Source: Thioalkalivibrio sp. (GTDB lineage: Bacteria > Pseudomonadota > Gammaproteobacteria > Ectothiorhodospirales > Ectothiorhodospiraceae). From it: a stretch of DNA of 15,737 nucleotides. Below are positions 14,238 to 15,737 of the stretch, piece by piece. Both the position numbers and the translations under genes were made by a program. Numbering within the stretch: the first letter of the stretch is position 1; each line of letters begins with the position of its first letter. The notes under the pieces are model-generated. The model was given only the letters and a program-made list of their open reading frames with translations, was not told the DNA's origin and ran no database searches. The stretch lies in the NCBI GenBank assembly GCA_007133115.1, contig SLNI01000281.1, positions 1 through 15,737 of the forward strand, in the 5' to 3' direction.

Positions 14238-15320
14238 GTGAACCCCGTGACCGTGGCTTTTCCGCCCGCGCCGACCGCGCCCTGGATCGGTGATTTGCGC
14301 GCTGCGGTGCAGCGCAACTGCGACATCGCCGATGCCCGGTTTGCGGGCAACTACACGCTTTGCACCTACCTGCTGAAAATGCGCGAATTCTACCGATGGG
14401 AACGGGGCCTGCCCTTGTCCGCAGCACTGAACCGCCAGGAAGTCGGCGACTGGGTGAGTCAGCGAGAACAGGGCTGGGAAGCGCTCGAGGGTCTTGATCC
14501 GGAGTCCCTGCCGCTGGGGGGAGTCCGCCGCGACCCGTTCGATCAGGACTCGGTGAACCGGTTTCTCGACGGGCACGGGCTGGTCTACGGCGCGGGATAC
14601 GGTCGCGGCGCTCGCCCCCTGTTTTTTCTGGGAACGCTGCTCCGGCGCGAGGATTTCGAGGGGTATCGGGTCTGCGTGGTGGGCGAGGAAAAGGCGCGCG
14701 ATCTCGCTTCGCCTCCGGCGATGTCCCGAGGCGATCTGATCTTCGTGCGCCGGGAGTCCCTGCAGCGCTTGCTGTTCGAGATGATCGAGGCCTGGCAGAT
14801 GCGCGGGTCGCCGGCAGATGACGCTCTGGCGCGCGCACTCGAGGCCTACGGCTACGTCCCCGGCGATGCGTCGTCGCTGGAACGGATGACCGATGGCGAA
14901 GTGGAGTCCGCGGTCTGGCACGAGGTGGGGGAGGTGCTCGCCGGGCGGCGCCTGGGTGCGCGTTGGCAGGATCGCGTGATGGAGGTGGCGGGTACGCGCG
15001 GGGAAGTCGTGGCGCGCGCGGTACGGGACCACCTCGCGGATTGCCTGACCACCCTGCCCGCGCTGCTGGAGGAGGGTGCCGACGGTGCCCTGCATTTCTA
15101 CTTCGCCAATCTGACCGGCATGCGCGCGGTGCTGTTCCCCCAGTTGCGCGAGGCCTACGATCGCTGGACCGGGGGTGCGTCGGTGGCGGCGCTGAAGGCG
15201 GTGATCGCGCCTGGACGGGAGCACTGGCTCAAGGTGGCGCAGCGCCTGCTGGCCGAACCGTCGGCATCCTGGCCGGTGGACGATGATCGGCTTGCCGAGC
15301 TGCAGCCCGATCTGGCCTGA
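14238..15320 (+). CDS. Conserved protein, Sfum_1244 type, unknown function
   Basis: A 360-residue soluble protein that I recognise as resembling the uncharacterised Sfum_1244 family. Conserved-looking blocks are RNCDIADARFAGNYTLCTYLLKMREFYRWE near the N-terminus, RDPFDQDSVNRFLDGHGLVYGAGYGRGARPLFFLG in the middle, and MSRGDLIFVRRESLQRLLFE after that. No signal peptide, membrane span or known catalytic motif is visible. The frame is open far upstream (to 13887, inside the antisense HAD gene) and ATGs at 14196 and 14208 are in frame. I chose GTG 14238 because AGGAG at 14223-14227 precedes it by ten bases and the conserved part starts soon after. The start is uncertain; the coding region is secure. 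Confidence 0.8.
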   Translation: MNPVTVAFPPAPTAPWIGDLRAAVQRNCDIADARFAGNYTLCTYLLKMREFYRWERGLPLSAALNRQEVGDWVSQREQGWEALEGLDPESLPLGGVRRDPFDQDSVNRFLDGHGLVYGAGYGRGARPLFFLGTLLRREDFEGYRVCVVGEEKARDLASPPAMSRGDLIFVRRESLQRLLFEMIEAWQMRGSPADDALARALEAYGYVPGDASSLERMTDGEVESAVWHEVGEVLAGRRLGARWQDRVMEVAGTRGEVVARAVRDHLADCLTTLPALLEEGADGALHFYFANLTGMRAVLFPQLREAYDRWTGGASVAALKAVIAPGREHWLKVAQRLLAEPSASWPVDDDRLAELQPDLA

Positions 15321-15401
15321 GGCTTTTTGCGGTTTCGTGGGGGTTCGGATGCCTTTCGGACCTGCGCGCGTTCACAGGATGCCGTTTTCCAAGGAGCCGA
15401 T

Positions 15402-15737
15402 ATGCTGATCACCATTCCCCGGGTTCTCGACGACGCGGCCCTGGACCATGTGCGTGCGCTGCTGGGGGACATCGCCTTCGTCGACGGCCGCAGCTCGGCC
15501 GGGGGCGATGCGCGTCGGGTCAAGGAAAACGAGGAGGCGGATTCCGCGGATGAGCGGGTGGGGTTGCTCAATCGGCTGGTGCTGTTGCCGCTGTACCGAG
15601 ACCCGCTGTTCCAGGCGGCCGCCATGCCGCGACGCCTCTCCGGCGCGTTCTTCGCGCGGTATCGACCGCAGATGCACTATGGTTCGCACGTCGATGACCC
15701 GGTGATGGGGCCCGAGAACGGGCGGTACCGCTCGGAC
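15402..15737 (+). CDS. PKHD-type Fe(II)/2-oxoglutarate hydroxylase, partial (window edge)
   Basis: The first 112 residues of a protein of the PiuC/YbiX family of Fe(II)- and 2-oxoglutarate-dependent hydroxylases, often linked to iron uptake. The N-terminus MLITIPRVLDDAALDHVRALL, then FVDGRSSAGGDARRVKENEEA, NPLF-like RDPLFQAAAMP, and RYRPQMHYGSHVDDPVM match the family order. H96 and D98 in HVDD form the first part of the iron triad; the distal His and the Arg that binds 2-oxoglutarate lie beyond the edge. AAGGAG at 15391-15396, five bases before the ATG, gives a strong ribosome-binding site. The 81-base gap before it shows no firm promoter or terminator. The 3' end is truncated by the window, not by mutation. 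Confidence 0.9.
   Translation, partial: MLITIPRVLDDAALDHVRALLGDIAFVDGRSSAGGDARRVKENEEADSADERVGLLNRLVLLPLYRDPLFQAAAMPRRLSGAFFARYRPQMHYGSHVDDPVMGPENGRYRSD

Noticed and set aside
13311..15224. 637-residue minus-strand open frame
   Set aside because: Only its last 249 residues are a real HAD protein; the rest is the antisense shadow of the Sfum_1244-like gene in high-GC DNA.
15309..15328. GCC/GGC mini-hairpin followed by TTTTT at the end of the Sfum_1244-like gene
   Set aside because: The stem is only three to four base pairs, too weak to support a terminator call.

Overview
The window is a GC-rich, tightly packed stretch of housekeeping genes. Gene content and order (DUF4845-rnc-era-recO-pdxJ-acpS, then cysM-rlmD, then exbB-exbD-msbA-lpxK-ycaR-kdsB) point to a gammaproteobacterium. 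GC content and the Sfum_1244-type gene suggest the Chromatiales/Ectothiorhodospiraceae neighbourhood, but that placement is inference. I see no phage genes, transposase gene, CRISPR array, tRNA or rRNA.

Layout. (1) 18-3894, plus strand: DUF4845 membrane protein, RNase III, the GTPase Era, the repair protein RecO, pyridoxine 5'-phosphate synthase PdxJ and holo-ACP synthase AcpS. Several genes are joined by 4-base stop/start overlaps. (2) 3895-4098: gap holding copy 1 of a nested inverted repeat. (3) 4099-7102, plus: cysteine synthase CysM, a PolB-type 3'-5' exonuclease and the 23S rRNA methyltransferase RlmD, again translationally coupled. (4) 7228-12372, plus: an ExbB/ExbD proton-channel pair, the lipid A flippase MsbA, a divergent WaaA-like protein, LpxK and a small Trm112-like protein. 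This is an envelope and lipopolysaccharide block. (5) 12373-12562: gap holding copy 2 of the repeat. (6) 12563-13336: KdsB, plus. (7) 13311-14060, minus: a YigB-like HAD phosphatase that overlaps kdsB tail to tail. (8) 14238-15320, plus: a conserved protein of the Sfum_1244 type. (9) 15402-end, plus: the start of a PKHD-type Fe(II)/2-oxoglutarate hydroxylase cut by the window edge.

The most unusual signal is not a protein. The two gaps at 3939-4040 and 12391-12498 hold elements with a 58-base centre that differs at one position, enclosed by long (25 and 28 bp) near-perfect inverted arms whose sequences are unrelated between copies. This is the reverse of a usual repeat hairpin, where ends are conserved and the loop varies. 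Read on the plus strand, the centre folds into two small hairpins that each present GGA in a four-base loop, 23 nt apart, closely resembling the CsrA/RsmA RNA-binding consensus. Read on the minus strand, it has a GTAG tetranucleotide next to a palindrome, as in REP sequences moved by RAYT transposases. Both readings are hypotheses.

The protein genes work in familiar pathways: rRNA and RNA processing (rnc, era, rlmD), cofactors and lipid priming (pdxJ, acpS), cysteine synthesis (cysM), recombination repair (recO), and lipid A/Kdo assembly and export (msbA, lpxK, kdsB and possibly the WaaA-like gene).
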